In this document: positions 44,302-53,513 of the stretch, one piece after another
Layout: the number at the start of each line of letters is the position of its first letter
Position numbering within the stretch: the first letter of the stretch is position 1
Source: Brevibacillus borstelensis
GTDB taxonomy: Bacteria; Bacillota; Bacilli; Brevibacillales; Brevibacillaceae
Length of the DNA stretch: 64,000 nt
NCBI RefSeq assembly: GCF_003710865.1
Contig: NZ_RHHO01000016.1
Span: 1 to 64,000, forward strand
Reading direction: 5' to 3'
Notes under the pieces: generated by a model
Database searches by the model: none
Told to the model about the DNA's origin: nothing
Seen by the model: only the letters and a program-made list of their open reading frames with translations
Position numbers and translations under genes: made by a program

Positions 44302-45036
44302 CTACTTTAACAGCGCGTTGCCGATAAAGGCGTGAATTTCTTTTTTATCATTGCCGGCTACCTTGCGAATTTCCAACTCCAAGGTTTTGACGCCCGCTAC
44401 ATTTACATTGATTAACTGGCTCTGTCCAGCCTTCATTCTTTCGCTGTCGAAAAGAACTTTTCCGTCTCCCTTGATCCTCCAGATGATCAAATCCGTTTTA
44501 TTCGGCGAATTGTCATCTGCTGCTACAACACCGGACAGCGCTTTGTATTTTCCATTCAGCTCGATTTTAAACACTTGTCTGGTCGTGTTGGGCAGCTTGT
44601 CATTTGCGATCTTATCGACATTCGTATAACCCAATCCGTGATCGTAAACCGTTCCCCCTGCTGAAAAAGAGCCCTTATCCCAGTTGTCGACATAGGATTT
44701 TGTGTTAATCAGTCCATACGGCATGGAATACTTCAGTGAGGACAATCTCGTCTCGCTTCCGACTGATGCCGCGGGGCCGCCGATCGTCACCGTACTTGCA
44801 TTTGCATCCCATGAGACATTTTTGCCTGCGGCTGTACCTACAAATGCGACCGGCGCATAAGGTACTCCCTTATATAAAAACGCGTCGTTGGTCTCACGCA
44901 GCTTGCCGTCTACCATGAACTTGATCGGCTTGAAATCGACCGGAATAGATTGCGTAGCTGCATAGGTCAGGCTGGAAAAGAAGATGGACCCCAACAGAAA
45001 TCCTGACAAAAATCCCAATTTCGACTTTTTCTTCAC
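44302..45036 (-). CDS. Exported stalk-domain and NPCBM-like protein
   Basis: The 244-residue protein has a signal peptide (1-27), a copper-amine-oxidase-N-like stalk domain (about 30-90, KPIKFMVDGKLRETNDAFLYKGVPY and GKNVSWDANASTVTIGG), and a C-terminal domain (about 100-244) resembling NPCBM carbohydrate-binding modules: YVDNWDKGSFSAGG, YDHGLGYTNV, then KIELNGKYKALSGVVAADD and KTLELEIRKVAG. It should bind the wall or surface glycans. It sits between oppA copies 1 and 2 with its own terminator. Confidence 0.82.
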   Translation of the reverse strand: MKKKSKLGFLSGFLLGSIFFSSLTYAATQSIPVDFKPIKFMVDGKLRETNDAFLYKGVPYAPVAFVGTAAGKNVSWDANASTVTIGGPAASVGSETRLSSLKYSMPYGLINTKSYVDNWDKGSFSAGGTVYDHGLGYTNVDKIANDKLPNTTRQVFKIELNGKYKALSGVVAADDNSPNKTDLIIWRIKGDGKVLFDSERMKAGQSQLINVNVAGVKTLELEIRKVAGNDKKEIHAFIGNALLK

Positions 45037-45191
45037 GATTACTTTCTCCCCCTATATCTTGCCAAATCTACCCAGATCATAACACTACTTGCTGTATTTG
45101 GCGGTGAGTCAAAGGATGGATTTTTTCGACATTTTTTCAATGCTTTCCCGAGACTATCCTCCTAAAACGACAAATTGCCGCTTTGGACAAT

Positions 45192-45222
45192 AAAAAAGAA
45201 GGACGCTCGGCCCTTCTTTTTT
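45192..45222 (-). terminator. Terminator of oppA copy 2
   Basis: AAAAAAGAAGG (45192-45202) pairs with CCTTCTTTTTT (45212-45222). Confidence 0.85.
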
Positions 45223-45254
45223 GATCCCAGACCAGACAGATCCAGTCGGAGCGA

Positions 45255-46886
45255 TTATTCGATTGTTGCCCACTTGTAGTCGACAAAGCCGAGACCGTCG
45301 AGTACGACACCTTTTACCTTGTCGTTTTTCACGTAGGAGTGTGTGTAGTAGTAAATCGGTGCTGCCGGCATTTCGTCCATGAAGATTTTCTCGGCATCTG
45401 CAAGGATTTGCTTGCGTTTCGCTTCGTCCTTCTCCAGTGCGGATTGGTTCAGCAGCTCTTGGAACTTCGGATTTTCCCATTTCGTATCGTTGTTTCCGCC
45501 GTTTTTGAACTTGAACAGCTCCAGGAAGTTGATCGGGTCGTTGAAGTCTCCGCTCCAGCTGGAACGTCCGATCATGAACTTTCCTTGGTGCAGGTCGTCC
45601 AGGTATACTTTCCACTCTTTGTTTTCCAGTTTGACATCGATGCCAAACGCTTTTTTCCACTGGTCTTGAACAGCTTCCGCGATCTTTTTGTGACCTTCGG
45701 AGGTGTTGTAAGAGAGCGTGATAGTCGGCAGCTTGGTCAGGCCTTCTTCTTTCATGCCTTCTTCCAGCAGCTTTTTCGCAGTTTCGATGTCGTTGTCCTT
45801 GAAGTAAGGCTCAGACGCTACAGCCATTGTCGGCGGCACGAGACCCATAGCCGGTTGTTGGTTTGCCTGAGTCACGTTGTCAACGATGGATTGACGATCG
45901 ATCGCATAGGCAAACGCTTTACGGATTTTTGCATTGTTAAATGGCGCTTGCTCCGTATTGAATTTGTACAAATAGGTACCGGCGATGGCATGCACTTGCA
46001 TCTTGCCGGATTCTTTCAGCGCAGGGATCGCGTCTGTCGGAAGCGCGCTCAGCGGTGCGCCGGCCCAGTCGAGATCGCCGTTGTCAAACATGGACAGCTC
46101 GGTATTTTCGTCCTCAACCATGGAGAAGTCGATCTTGTCCAGCTTTACTGCATCTTTATCCCAGTAGTTTTCGTTTTTCACGAGAACCAGCTTGCTCTTG
46201 TGCTCCCACGTTTCCATTTTGAACGGACCGTTGCCCACGTGAGTCTTCGCTTCGGTCGCCCATTTCGGATCTGCCTCGGCTACTTTCTTGTTAACCGGGT
46301 AGTATGTGTAGAAAGCGGTCAGCTCCAGGAAGAACGGAGTCGGGTTCTCCAGCTTCACTTCCAGCGTTTTGTCATCCAGCGCTTTTACGCCGACATCTTC
46401 CGCTTTTGCTTTATTGGTGTTAAATGCTTGAGCATTTTTGATGTAGTACAGTTGGTAGGCGTAGTTGGCTGCTACGGAAGGCTCCAGCGCGTGCTTCCAA
46501 GCGTACTCGAAGTCGTGGGCGGTAACCGGGTCGCCATTGCTCTACTTGGAGTCGCGCAGGTGGAATGTATAGGTAAGTCCATCTTCGGAAATGTCGATTT
46601 TTTCTGCTACGGATTCATGCGGCTTTCCGTCTTCGCCGATACGGGTCAGACCGTCGAAGGTAGCGCGCAGCAGTGCACCAGAGGTAGAATCTTCAGCCAA
46701 TGCAGGATCTGCTGTAGGCGGCTCAGAGTGGAGGTTCAAGCGCAGAACCTTTGGACCTGTGCTCTCTTCTTTCGTTGTTGTATTTCCTTGGGCATTGTCA
46801 GCTGCCTTGTCGCCGCCGCCGCAACCGGCCAGCGCCGCACTCAGTACGAGAATAGAACTCATTGCTGCAAATACACTTTTCTTCAT
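45255..46886 (-). pseudogene. Oligopeptide-binding lipoprotein OppA, copy 2, with internal TAG
   Basis: The frame is open from ATG 46886 (GGGGG site upstream, lipobox LAGC) for 114 codons, reaches TAG at 46542-46544, and continues in frame to 45255, 543 codons altogether. At the stop the paralogues have Trp: DSKW-SNGDP in copy 1 and DAKW-SNGDP in copy 4. Thus a TGG-to-TAG change explains it. The rest of the protein looks well preserved, so the change may be recent, or there may be suppression or a sequence error. As encoded, only a 114-residue fragment is made. Confidence 0.9.
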
Positions 46887-47015
46887 ACGATTTGTTACCC
46901 CCTTATAACCTATAACTCACCTCATTTAATATACCGTACTTTTAGTAATATTGAAGCGATTTTAACTAAGTTTAATTTTACTTTATTTAAACATTTATTT
47001 ACGTAAAAGAAAATA

Positions 47016-47041
47016 AAAACCGTCCCATTTTTGGAACGGTT
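47016..47041 (-). terminator. Terminator of oppA copy 3
   Basis: AACCGT..CC (47018-47026) pairs with GG..ACGGTT (47033-47041) with one mismatch; a TTTTTATTTT tract follows on the minus strand. Confidence 0.75.
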
Positions 47042-47049
47042 CTGACATT

Positions 47050-48711
47050 TCACGTCACGATTTCAGCCCATTTCAGGTCGATAAAACCAAGCGGATCAAC
47101 CTGGACGCCTTTTACCTTGTCGTTTTGCACCCAGACATCCACATCCGTGAACATCGGTATGACCGGCATCTCATCCATAATAATTTGTTCAGCCTCAGCA
47201 AACATTTGCTTCCGCTTCTCCGGGTCCAGCTCCGCTGCAGCCTGCTTGATCAGCTGTTTGTATCTGGCATTCTCCCACCCGGTGTCGTTGTTCCCGCCGT
47301 CTTTGTCGCGATACATTTCCATGTAGTTGATCGGGTCATTGAAGTCGGCGCTCCAGCCAATTCGCCCGATTTCAAAATTGAGCTCGTGCAAGTCCTGCTG
47401 GTGGACCTTAAACTCCTTGTTTTGCAGCCTGACCTCGATCCCCAGCCCTTTCTTCCATTGATCCTGAAGGGCCTCGGCGATTTTCTTGTGACGATCGGTC
47501 GTATTGTAGGAAAGTGTCAGAACAGGAAGCTTGCTTAGCCCCAGTTCTTGCAGTCCTTCTGCCAACAGCTTTTTGGCCGTTTCTACATCATTGTCCTTGA
47601 AGTACCCATCCGGCTTCAAGATCATGGTCTGTGGCAGTATTCCCATCGTCGGCACCTGTCCTACCTGGGTGACGTTATCCACGATATCCTGCCGATTGAT
47701 CGCATAGGCGAGCGCTTTGCGGATTTTGGCGTTATTGAGCGGCGGCTTGGTCGTATTCAGTTTGTACCAGTACATCGATGCCTGCGGATGGATCACCAGT
47801 TTGCCGGATTCTTTCAACGAGGGAATCGCATCGGTCGGGAGTCCGCCGAGTGGCTGCCCTGCCCAGTCGAGCTCGCCCTTTTCAAACATTGCCAGCTCCG
47901 TGTTGTCATCCTCGATCATGGCAAATTCGATGCGGTCCAGCTTCACCGCTTCTTTGTCCCAGTAGTTTTCGTTCTTTTCGAGCACCATTTTGCTCTTGTG
48001 CTCCCAGGCTGTCATTTTAAAAGGGCCGTTTCCAACGTGCGTGGCTGCTTCCAGCGCCCAATCCGGATTTGCCTCCACCACCTTTTGATTGACTGGATAA
48101 TAGGTGTAAAAGGCTGTCAGCTCCAGAAAAAAAGGAGTCGGATTTTCCAGCGTGACCTGCAGTGTCTTGTCGTCCAAAGCTTTTGCGCCCAGCTCATCCG
48201 GCGAAGCCTGCCCTGCATTTATCTTTTGCGCATTTTTGATGTAGTAGAGCTGATAGGCGTACTCGGAAGCCAGCTTCGGATCGAGCGCCCGCTTCCAGGC
48301 GAAAGCAAAGTCGCTTGCCTTGACTGGATCGCCGTTGCTCCAGAGGGCATCGCGCAGCGTAAAGGTGTACGTCAGGCCATCCTCCGAGATTTTCACCTCT
48401 TCGGCCATGGAGTTCATCGGCTTGGCATTTTGATCCAGACGAGTCAACCCGTCAAATGTCGCCCGTACCACGGTACCCGATGTCGTATCCTTTGCCAGCC
48501 CCGGATCGGCTGTCGACGGTTCGCTGTGCAGGTTCGCACGAAAAACGCTAGGTTCAGTTGATGGAGCAGGTGTATTCTGGTTGGTCTGACCTGCAGATGG
48601 CTGCGGCTGCCCGGTGTCAGCGGATTCTCCCCCTCCGCCAGTACAGCCTGCGAGCACTGTCGTCAATACCAGGACCATGCCGGTCAAAAGAGCGCCTATC
48701 CTTTTTTTCAT
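47050..48711 (-). CDS. Oligopeptide-binding lipoprotein OppA, copy 3
   Basis: The 553-residue solute-binding family 5 lipoprotein has lipobox VLAGC (Cys23), a Gly/Gln/Pro-rich linker, and the conserved ANLHSEPSTADPGLAKDTTS, LWSNGDPVKASDFAFAW and AYAINRQDIVDNVTQVGQ segments. Start ATG 48711 with GGGGGAAG upstream; about 100 further codons in the same frame upstream would run through dinB and are not used. Divergent from dinB. Closest in the window to copy 4. Confidence 0.92.
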   Translation of the reverse strand: MKKRIGALLTGMVLVLTTVLAGCTGGGGESADTGQPQPSAGQTNQNTPAPSTEPSVFRANLHSEPSTADPGLAKDTTSGTVVRATFDGLTRLDQNAKPMNSMAEEVKISEDGLTYTFTLRDALWSNGDPVKASDFAFAWKRALDPKLASEYAYQLYYIKNAQKINAGQASPDELGAKALDDKTLQVTLENPTPFFLELTAFYTYYPVNQKVVEANPDWALEAATHVGNGPFKMTAWEHKSKMVLEKNENYWDKEAVKLDRIEFAMIEDDNTELAMFEKGELDWAGQPLGGLPTDAIPSLKESGKLVIHPQASMYWYKLNTTKPPLNNAKIRKALAYAINRQDIVDNVTQVGQVPTMGILPQTMILKPDGYFKDNDVETAKKLLAEGLQELGLSKLPVLTLSYNTTDRHKKIAEALQDQWKKGLGIEVRLQNKEFKVHQQDLHELNFEIGRIGWSADFNDPINYMEMYRDKDGGNNDTGWENARYKQLIKQAAAELDPEKRKQMFAEAEQIIMDEMPVIPMFTDVDVWVQNDKVKGVQVDPLGFIDLKWAEIVT

Positions 48712-48797
48712 GATGGACTTCCCCCTAATCGTTATCTTTTGCTTAAACGATACGCAAGCGATAGTAAATTCGAGACCGGTATCGCGTTTATTTAATG

Positions 48798-48812
48798 AAT
48801 TTTTAGAATATT
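48798..48812. promoter_or_regulatory. CodY-box-like sequence upstream of oppA copy 3
   Basis: AATTTTTAGAATATT differs from the CodY consensus AATTTTCWGAAAATT at two of 15 positions. It lies 87 nt upstream of oppA copy 3 and 55 nt before dinB. A related 15-mer occurs before oppA copy 4. CodY represses peptide uptake genes in nutrient-rich cells in related bacteria. Confidence 0.4.
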
Positions 48813-48867
48813 TTATATAAAATGGAAGTGCAAAGGATGTTACTCTGCCGTTTGGAGGATGAATTAC

Positions 48868-49395
48868 ATGCTGGAGAAAGAAGAACTGATCTCCCATTTT
48901 GAAGGCGTGCGGAAGCGAACTTTGAAGTATCTGGGACAGTTGCCTGAAGGGGTAATCGACTGGCGTCCCGACGAGGGCAAGTTTTCGATCGGCGATATCA
49001 TTCGGCATCTGGGCTCAGCCGAGCTCATGTTTTTCCATGCAATCACGCAAAATGAATGGAAGTACGATGGGCATGGGCCTGAGAAAGGCAAAACGTTAGC
49101 GGAAGCAATTCACTATTTGGAGCAGTGTCATGCTACTGTACTTGCCGGTCTTCGCCAGTTGGAGCCAGAGATGCTGAAGGGAAAAGTGAAAAATGTCCTC
49201 GGCTACGAAGTCAGTGCATGGAGAATGATCATGGCCATGACAGAACACGAGATTCATCACCGGGGCCAACTCTCTGCCTATATGCAAGCCAACCACATTG
49301 ACCCTCCGCAAATTTTCGGCTTGAAGATTGAGCAAATCCCGAAGGACGAAAGCCGCCGGTACGGGGAAGCCGAGGAGGATGCCAGGCATCAATAG
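48868..49395 (+). CDS. DinB-family protein
   Basis: The 175-residue four-helix protein has the putative metal-binding His triad: one in IIRHLGSAELMFF (about residue 49) and two in EHEIHHRGQLSAYM (about 130-135). ATG at 48868 is preferred because TTGGAGG lies 8 nt upstream; an ATG three codons earlier abuts that site. DinB/YfiT-like proteins may act as thiol transferases or hydrolases; the substrate here is unknown. Confidence 0.88.
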   Translation: MLEKEELISHFEGVRKRTLKYLGQLPEGVIDWRPDEGKFSIGDIIRHLGSAELMFFHAITQNEWKYDGHGPEKGKTLAEAIHYLEQCHATVLAGLRQLEPEMLKGKVKNVLGYEVSAWRMIMAMTEHEIHHRGQLSAYMQANHIDPPQIFGLKIEQIPKDESRRYGEAEEDARHQ

Positions 49396-49424
49396 GGTGA
49401 GATCATATCTGGAAAGTCTGTGAT

Positions 49425-49500
49425 GGGCGGACAAAATGGCAGCAGAATGGCAGACAGAATGGTGGGCGGAATGCTGGGCAGAAGGTGGGCAGAATGGCAG
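49425..49500 (+). repeat. Degenerate purine-rich repeats (GGCAGAATGG type)
   Basis: Eight or so imperfect copies of a GGGCAGAATGG-like unit occur without constant spacing, giving a G/A-rich strand. No open frame explains it. The last copy forms the left arm of the dinB terminator. Confidence 0.5.
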
Positions 49501-49547
49501 TCTGGAACCCGCTTTCCCTGTTCTGGACTGCCATTCTTAGTTTTCTG
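49491..49547 (+). terminator. Terminator of dinB
   Basis: AGAATGGCAGTC (49491-49502) pairs with GACTGCCATTCT (49526-49537), GAAC/GTTC continues inside, and TTAGTTTTC follows. Confidence 0.8.
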
Positions 49548-49583
49548 ACCGGGACGCTGATCTGGCAGTAAGGCCCTTTTTCT

Positions 49584-51239
49584 TTATTCGCTAATCTCTG
49601 CCCATTTCAGGTCGACAAATCCGAGACCGTCCACCTGCACGCCCTTCACCTTTTCTTTTTGCACCCAGACGTCTACGTCAGTGAACAGCGGAATGATCGG
49701 CATTTCATCCATAAAGATTTGCTCCGCTTCCGCAAACATTTGCTTGCGGGTCTCGGCGTCCTTCGCTGTAGCAGATTGGATCAACAGCTCCTTGTAGCGG
49801 CTATTTTCCCAGCCTGTATCGTTGTTTCCGGTATCCTTTTCGCGGAACATCTCCAGGTAGTTGATCGGATCGTTGAAGTCGGCATTCCAGCCGAGGCGGC
49901 CAATGTCGTAATTGAGCTCGTGCAGGTCTTGCAGATAGACCTTGAATTCCTTGTTCAACAGCTTCACATCGATGCCCAGCGCCTGTTTCCACTGATCCTG
50001 AACGGCCTCGGCGATTTTTTTATGGCGGTCAGACGTGTTGTAGGAAAGGGTGATCGGCGGGAGCTTTGTCACGCCCAGCTCCTTCATGCCTTCTTCCAGC
50101 AGTTTCTTCGCGGTTTCAACATCATTGTCTTTGAAATAGCCATCCGGCTTCAGAATCATCGATTGCGGCAACAGACCCATCGTCGGGACCTGGCCAACCT
50201 GTGTCACGTTGTCCACGATGGCCTGCCGATTCACTGCGAGCGCCAAGGCTTTGCGGATCTTCACGTTGTTAAGCGGAGGTTTCGTGGTGTTGATCTTGTA
50301 CCAGTACATGGTCGCTTTCGGATGGACGACCAGTTGGCCCGATTCCTTCAGTGCCGGAATGGCGTCCGTCGGCAGTCCGTTGAACGGCTGACCCGCCCAA
50401 TCCAGTTCATCGTTTTCGAACATGGAGAGCGCCGTATTGTCGTCTTCGATCATGAAGAACTCGATTTTATCCAGCTTGACGACGTCCTTCTCCCAGTAGT
50501 TTTCGTTTTTCTCCAGCACAATTTTGGCCTTGTGCTCCCAAGCGGTCATTTTGAACGGTCCGTTCCCCACATGCGTCGCCGCTTCCATGGCCCACTTCGG
50601 ATTGGCTTCCACGACCTTTTTATTGACCGGATAGTAGGTATAAAAAGCGGTCAGCTCCAGGAAGTACGGAGTCGGATTCTCCAATGTGACCTGCAGCGTT
50701 TTGTCGTCCAAGGCTTTTACGCCCAATTCCTCAGGGCCAAGTTTGTTGGCGTGCACCTTTTCCGCATTTTTGATGTAGTAGAGCTGGTAGGCATACTCCG
50801 CTGCCAGCTTAGGGTCGAGAACGCGCTTCCAGGCGAATTCGAAGTCGTGTGCGGTGACAGGGTCGCCATTGCTCCATTTCGCATCTCGCAGGGTAAACGT
50901 ATACGTCAGCCTGTCATCGGATATTTTTACATCCTCTGCGATCGAATTCATCGGCTTGGAGTCTTTGTCCAGGCGGGTCAAGCCGTCAAAGGTGGCGCGA
51001 ACGATCGCCCCGGAGGTTGCATCCTTGGCCAGGCCCGGGTCCGCTGTGGACGGCTCGCTGGTCAAATTGGCCCGAAACACTTGCGGTCCTGATTTGGCCG
51101 CCGGTGCCGGTTCCTGGGAAGCATTCGGGGCCGACTTGTTCCCGGATGCTGACTGGCCGCCGCCTGCCGAACACCCGGCGAGAGCCGCGCCGACTACAAG
51201 CGACAACCCCAGTGCCAGTACTGAGATTTGCTTCTTCAT
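49584..51239 (-). CDS. Oligopeptide-binding lipoprotein OppA, copy 4
   Basis: The 551-residue family 5 binding lipoprotein has lipobox ALAGC (Cys23), ANLTSEPSTADPGLAKDATS, LRDAKWSNGDPVTAHDFEFA, TPYFLELTAFYTYYPVN and ALAVNRQAIVDNVTQVGQ. ATG at 51239 follows GGGGGAATTTTCAG. Like the other copies it is monocistronic and has no permease nearby. The copies differ mainly in the linker and in surface positions, which suggests divergent peptide or signalling roles. Confidence 0.93.
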   Translation of the reverse strand: MKKQISVLALGLSLVVGAALAGCSAGGGQSASGNKSAPNASQEPAPAAKSGPQVFRANLTSEPSTADPGLAKDATSGAIVRATFDGLTRLDKDSKPMNSIAEDVKISDDRLTYTFTLRDAKWSNGDPVTAHDFEFAWKRVLDPKLAAEYAYQLYYIKNAEKVHANKLGPEELGVKALDDKTLQVTLENPTPYFLELTAFYTYYPVNKKVVEANPKWAMEAATHVGNGPFKMTAWEHKAKIVLEKNENYWEKDVVKLDKIEFFMIEDDNTALSMFENDELDWAGQPFNGLPTDAIPALKESGQLVVHPKATMYWYKINTTKPPLNNVKIRKALALAVNRQAIVDNVTQVGQVPTMGLLPQSMILKPDGYFKDNDVETAKKLLEEGMKELGVTKLPPITLSYNTSDRHKKIAEAVQDQWKQALGIDVKLLNKEFKVYLQDLHELNYDIGRLGWNADFNDPINYLEMFREKDTGNNDTGWENSRYKELLIQSATAKDAETRKQMFAEAEQIFMDEMPIIPLFTDVDVWVQKEKVKGVQVDGLGFVDLKWAEISE

Positions 51240-51331
51240 CTGAAAATTCCCCCTTGTCTATCAATAGCAATGCAACCAAAATATACCTGCAAAATACCGT
51301 GTTGGGAATGGGTTTTGTTTAGATTTAATTA

Positions 51332-51346
51332 AATTTTACGAATATT
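51332..51346. promoter_or_regulatory. Shared AT-rich motif upstream of oppA copy 4
   Basis: AATTTTACGAATATT shares AATTTT..GAATATTTTAT with the site before oppA copy 3 and differs from the CodY consensus at three of 15 positions. It lies 93 nt upstream of the start, the same distance range as for copy 3. Confidence 0.35.
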
Positions 51347-51391
51347 TTATCTATTAGTAAAAAAATATAAAGATAGATATGAAAAAGAAAA

Positions 51392-51427
51392 AATACCGGT
51401 AATTCTGTATGCCAGATTCCCGGTATT
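51392..51427 (-). terminator. Terminator of the pentapeptide-repeat gene
   Basis: AATACCGG (51392-51399) pairs with CCGGTATT (51420-51427); a T6 run follows on the minus strand. Confidence 0.75.
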
Positions 51428-51512
51428 CTTGTTTGCACGGAATAAAACGGGTTCATATACTTCGCATTGCGAACCTTTGCCACAGCACTTAAATGAACGT
51501 CGCCCTCCCGCT

Positions 51513-52356
51513 TCACGCCTCAGGTGAGGACCAGTGCATCGGATGGGAAAGGGACGGCGGCAGCTTTGTACTGGCATCACCCTTTGCCGCATTGATCTGA
51601 GGCTGCGTCAGAAAGATGCTTTCCGTCAGATCGGCTCCCCTGATGTCAGCGTCCCGAAAGTCAGCCCCGATCAGATCGGCTCCTCTCAGGTCAGCTCCTC
51701 TGAGATCGGCGGCAATCAGGTAGGCTCCTCTCAAATTGGCGGCTCTCAGATCGGCTCCTCTCAGTTTGGCTCCGATCAGATCGGCTCCCCGGCTGTACGT
51801 CTTGCGCTTGCCTGCGGATCCCCTCTGCGAGCGCAAAAAATCGGCTCGCACAAGTTCGCTGGTCCGCAAGAGCAGCTTGTTGACATCGGCACGGTGTGCT
51901 GCCACGTCCAGCTTCAAGATCGAGTCTGGATCGAGGTTCGTGAGGCGCTCTGTCTTGTCGAGAGCCTGGCTCAGCTCATCCCGGATGGGACGGGCTGGCC
52001 GAAGCGTCAGCGCCTCGGTCAAATACCAGAGCAGCTCATGGAGCTGCCACATGATCGGAAACACTTCAAACATTTCCTTCGCGGACTTAGGGGACTTGCG
52101 CCAGTCGAGTCCTCCGTAAGTGACCTGGGAGACCTTTTGTCCCGCGCCAAAGCAGTCATAAACCGTGCAGCCTCGAAAGCCCATCTGTCTGAGGCTGTTG
52201 TGAACGCCGCAGCGGAAGTCCGCCTGCAGGTTTTGACAGGGCTGTCCGGCATGTTTGTCAATCGCAAAATCTGCCGAAGCAGTTCTCGCAGTCAGCTTGC
52301 AGACTGAGGCGACTACTGCCGTGGGGCGCTTTTGCATATTCGAGATCCTCGGACAT
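51513..52356 (-). pseudogene. Pentapeptide-repeat protein gene with a 5' frame disruption
   Basis: The well-placed start is ATG 52356 (AAGGAG 8 nt upstream), opening MSEDLEYAKAPHGSS and SLQADCENCFG, but this frame stops after 32 codons. The rest of the protein continues in another frame (ASADFAIDKHAGQPC to 51513). Family members I recall read ..DC-NCFGLCCVALPF-ASADFAIDK.., so about ten codons including a CC pair seem lost. A TGCTTCGGC-type short repeat could have caused the deletion. The later part keeps CTVYDCFGAGQKVSQV, a helical region and about ten A(D/N)LRG pentapeptide repeats (about 195-245 of the second frame). Product probably not made from the normal start. Confidence 0.7.
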
Positions 52357-52535
52357 TGCGTTGTCTCCTTCCGCTTCTTTGTATGTCCATGCTTGCATCG
52401 TCCTGCCTGAAGACAAGGCTGTGGTTATGATAGTACTGAACGATCCTCTCCGTCAATCCTGGTTCGGACAGGAGGAGAGCCAGGGGGATGAGCAGGTACG
52501 GTGTTCACGTTCCGTATTTTCCGCTTGTTTTCTCC

Positions 52536-52578
52536 TAAAAAAGGAAGGTGCCCCACGTCTAAATGACTGTGGGGCACC
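52536..52578 (-). terminator. Terminator of metNIQ
   Basis: GGTGCCCCAC (52547-52556) pairs perfectly with GTGGGGCACC (52569-52578). On the minus strand TTCCTTTTTT follows. Confidence 0.85.
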
Positions 52579-52627
52579 CTCTCGATATCTTGAGCAAGAA
52601 GCCTATCGTAGAGCTTGAAGCCTGGCA

Positions 52628-53467
52628 TTAGAATGCAGGCACAATTGCTCCTTTATACGTATCTTCGATGAACTTTTTCACTTCTGGCGTATTCAGCTCT
52701 TTCGCCAGCTTCTGGATCGCTTCGGAATCCTTGTTGTCCGGACGAGCTACCAGGTAGTTTGCATATGGAGAATCCTTGTCTTCGATGAACAGGGCGTCTT
52801 TGGTCGGTACCAGCTTCGCTTCCAGCGCATAGTTGGTGTTGATCAGAGCCAGGTCTACTTCATCCAGGACGCGTGGCAGCATCGCAGCTTCTACCTCTTT
52901 GAACTGCAGGTTTTTCTTGTTTTCTACGATGTCTTTTACAGTACCGCTGATGCCTGCGCCGTCTTTCAGCTTGATCAGGCCTTGCTTTTCGAGCAGAGCA
53001 AGTGCGCGGCCGTTGTTCGTTGCATCGTTTGGCAGAGCAACGGTTGCACCGTCAGCGAGTTCATCCACGCTTTTTACTTTTTTGGAATATGCGCCAAACG
53101 GCTCGATATGAACAGGTACTACTTCTACCAGGTTCATGTTTTGTCCTTTGTTGAAATCATCGAGGTACGGCTTGTGCTGGAAGAAATTGGCGTCCAGCTG
53201 CTTTTCATTTACTTGCACGTTAGGTTGAACGTAGTCGGTAAATTCTTTGACTTCCAGAATTACGCCCTGCTCCTTCAGCTTCGGCGCGACGAACTTCAAA
53301 ATCTCAGCCTGCGGGACCGGCGTTGCGCCCACTTTCAGCGTTACTTCTTTTTGCTCGCCTTGGGAACCGCCGGCAGACGGCGCGGGAGCCGATTCATTTT
53401 GGCTGCCGCAAGCAGCCAGAGACAGTGCCAGTACAGTGGACAGTACAGATACGACCAATTTCTTCAC
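52628..53467 (-). CDS. metQ: Methionine-binding lipoprotein MetQ
   Basis: The 279-residue NlpA-family lipoprotein (lipobox LAAC, Cys about 19) binds methionine for MetNI. Typical segments are LKVGATPVPQAEILKFVAPK, EVKEFTDYVQPN, ANFFQHKPYLDDFN, IEPFGAYSKKVKSV, VALPNDATNNGRALALLEKQ and NYALEAKLVPTKDAL. GTG at 53467 with AGAAAGGGG upstream. Last gene of metNIQ. Confidence 0.95.
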   Translation of the reverse strand: MKKLVVSVLSTVLALSLAACGSQNESAPAPSAGGSQGEQKEVTLKVGATPVPQAEILKFVAPKLKEQGVILEVKEFTDYVQPNVQVNEKQLDANFFQHKPYLDDFNKGQNMNLVEVVPVHIEPFGAYSKKVKSVDELADGATVALPNDATNNGRALALLEKQGLIKLKDGAGISGTVKDIVENKKNLQFKEVEAAMLPRVLDEVDLALINTNYALEAKLVPTKDALFIEDKDSPYANYLVARPDNKDSEAIQKLAKELNTPEVKKFIEDTYKGAIVPAF

Positions 53468-53513
53468 AGATGATTTCCCCTTTCTATTTTGAACATTCTC
53501 TATGGACAAGATC

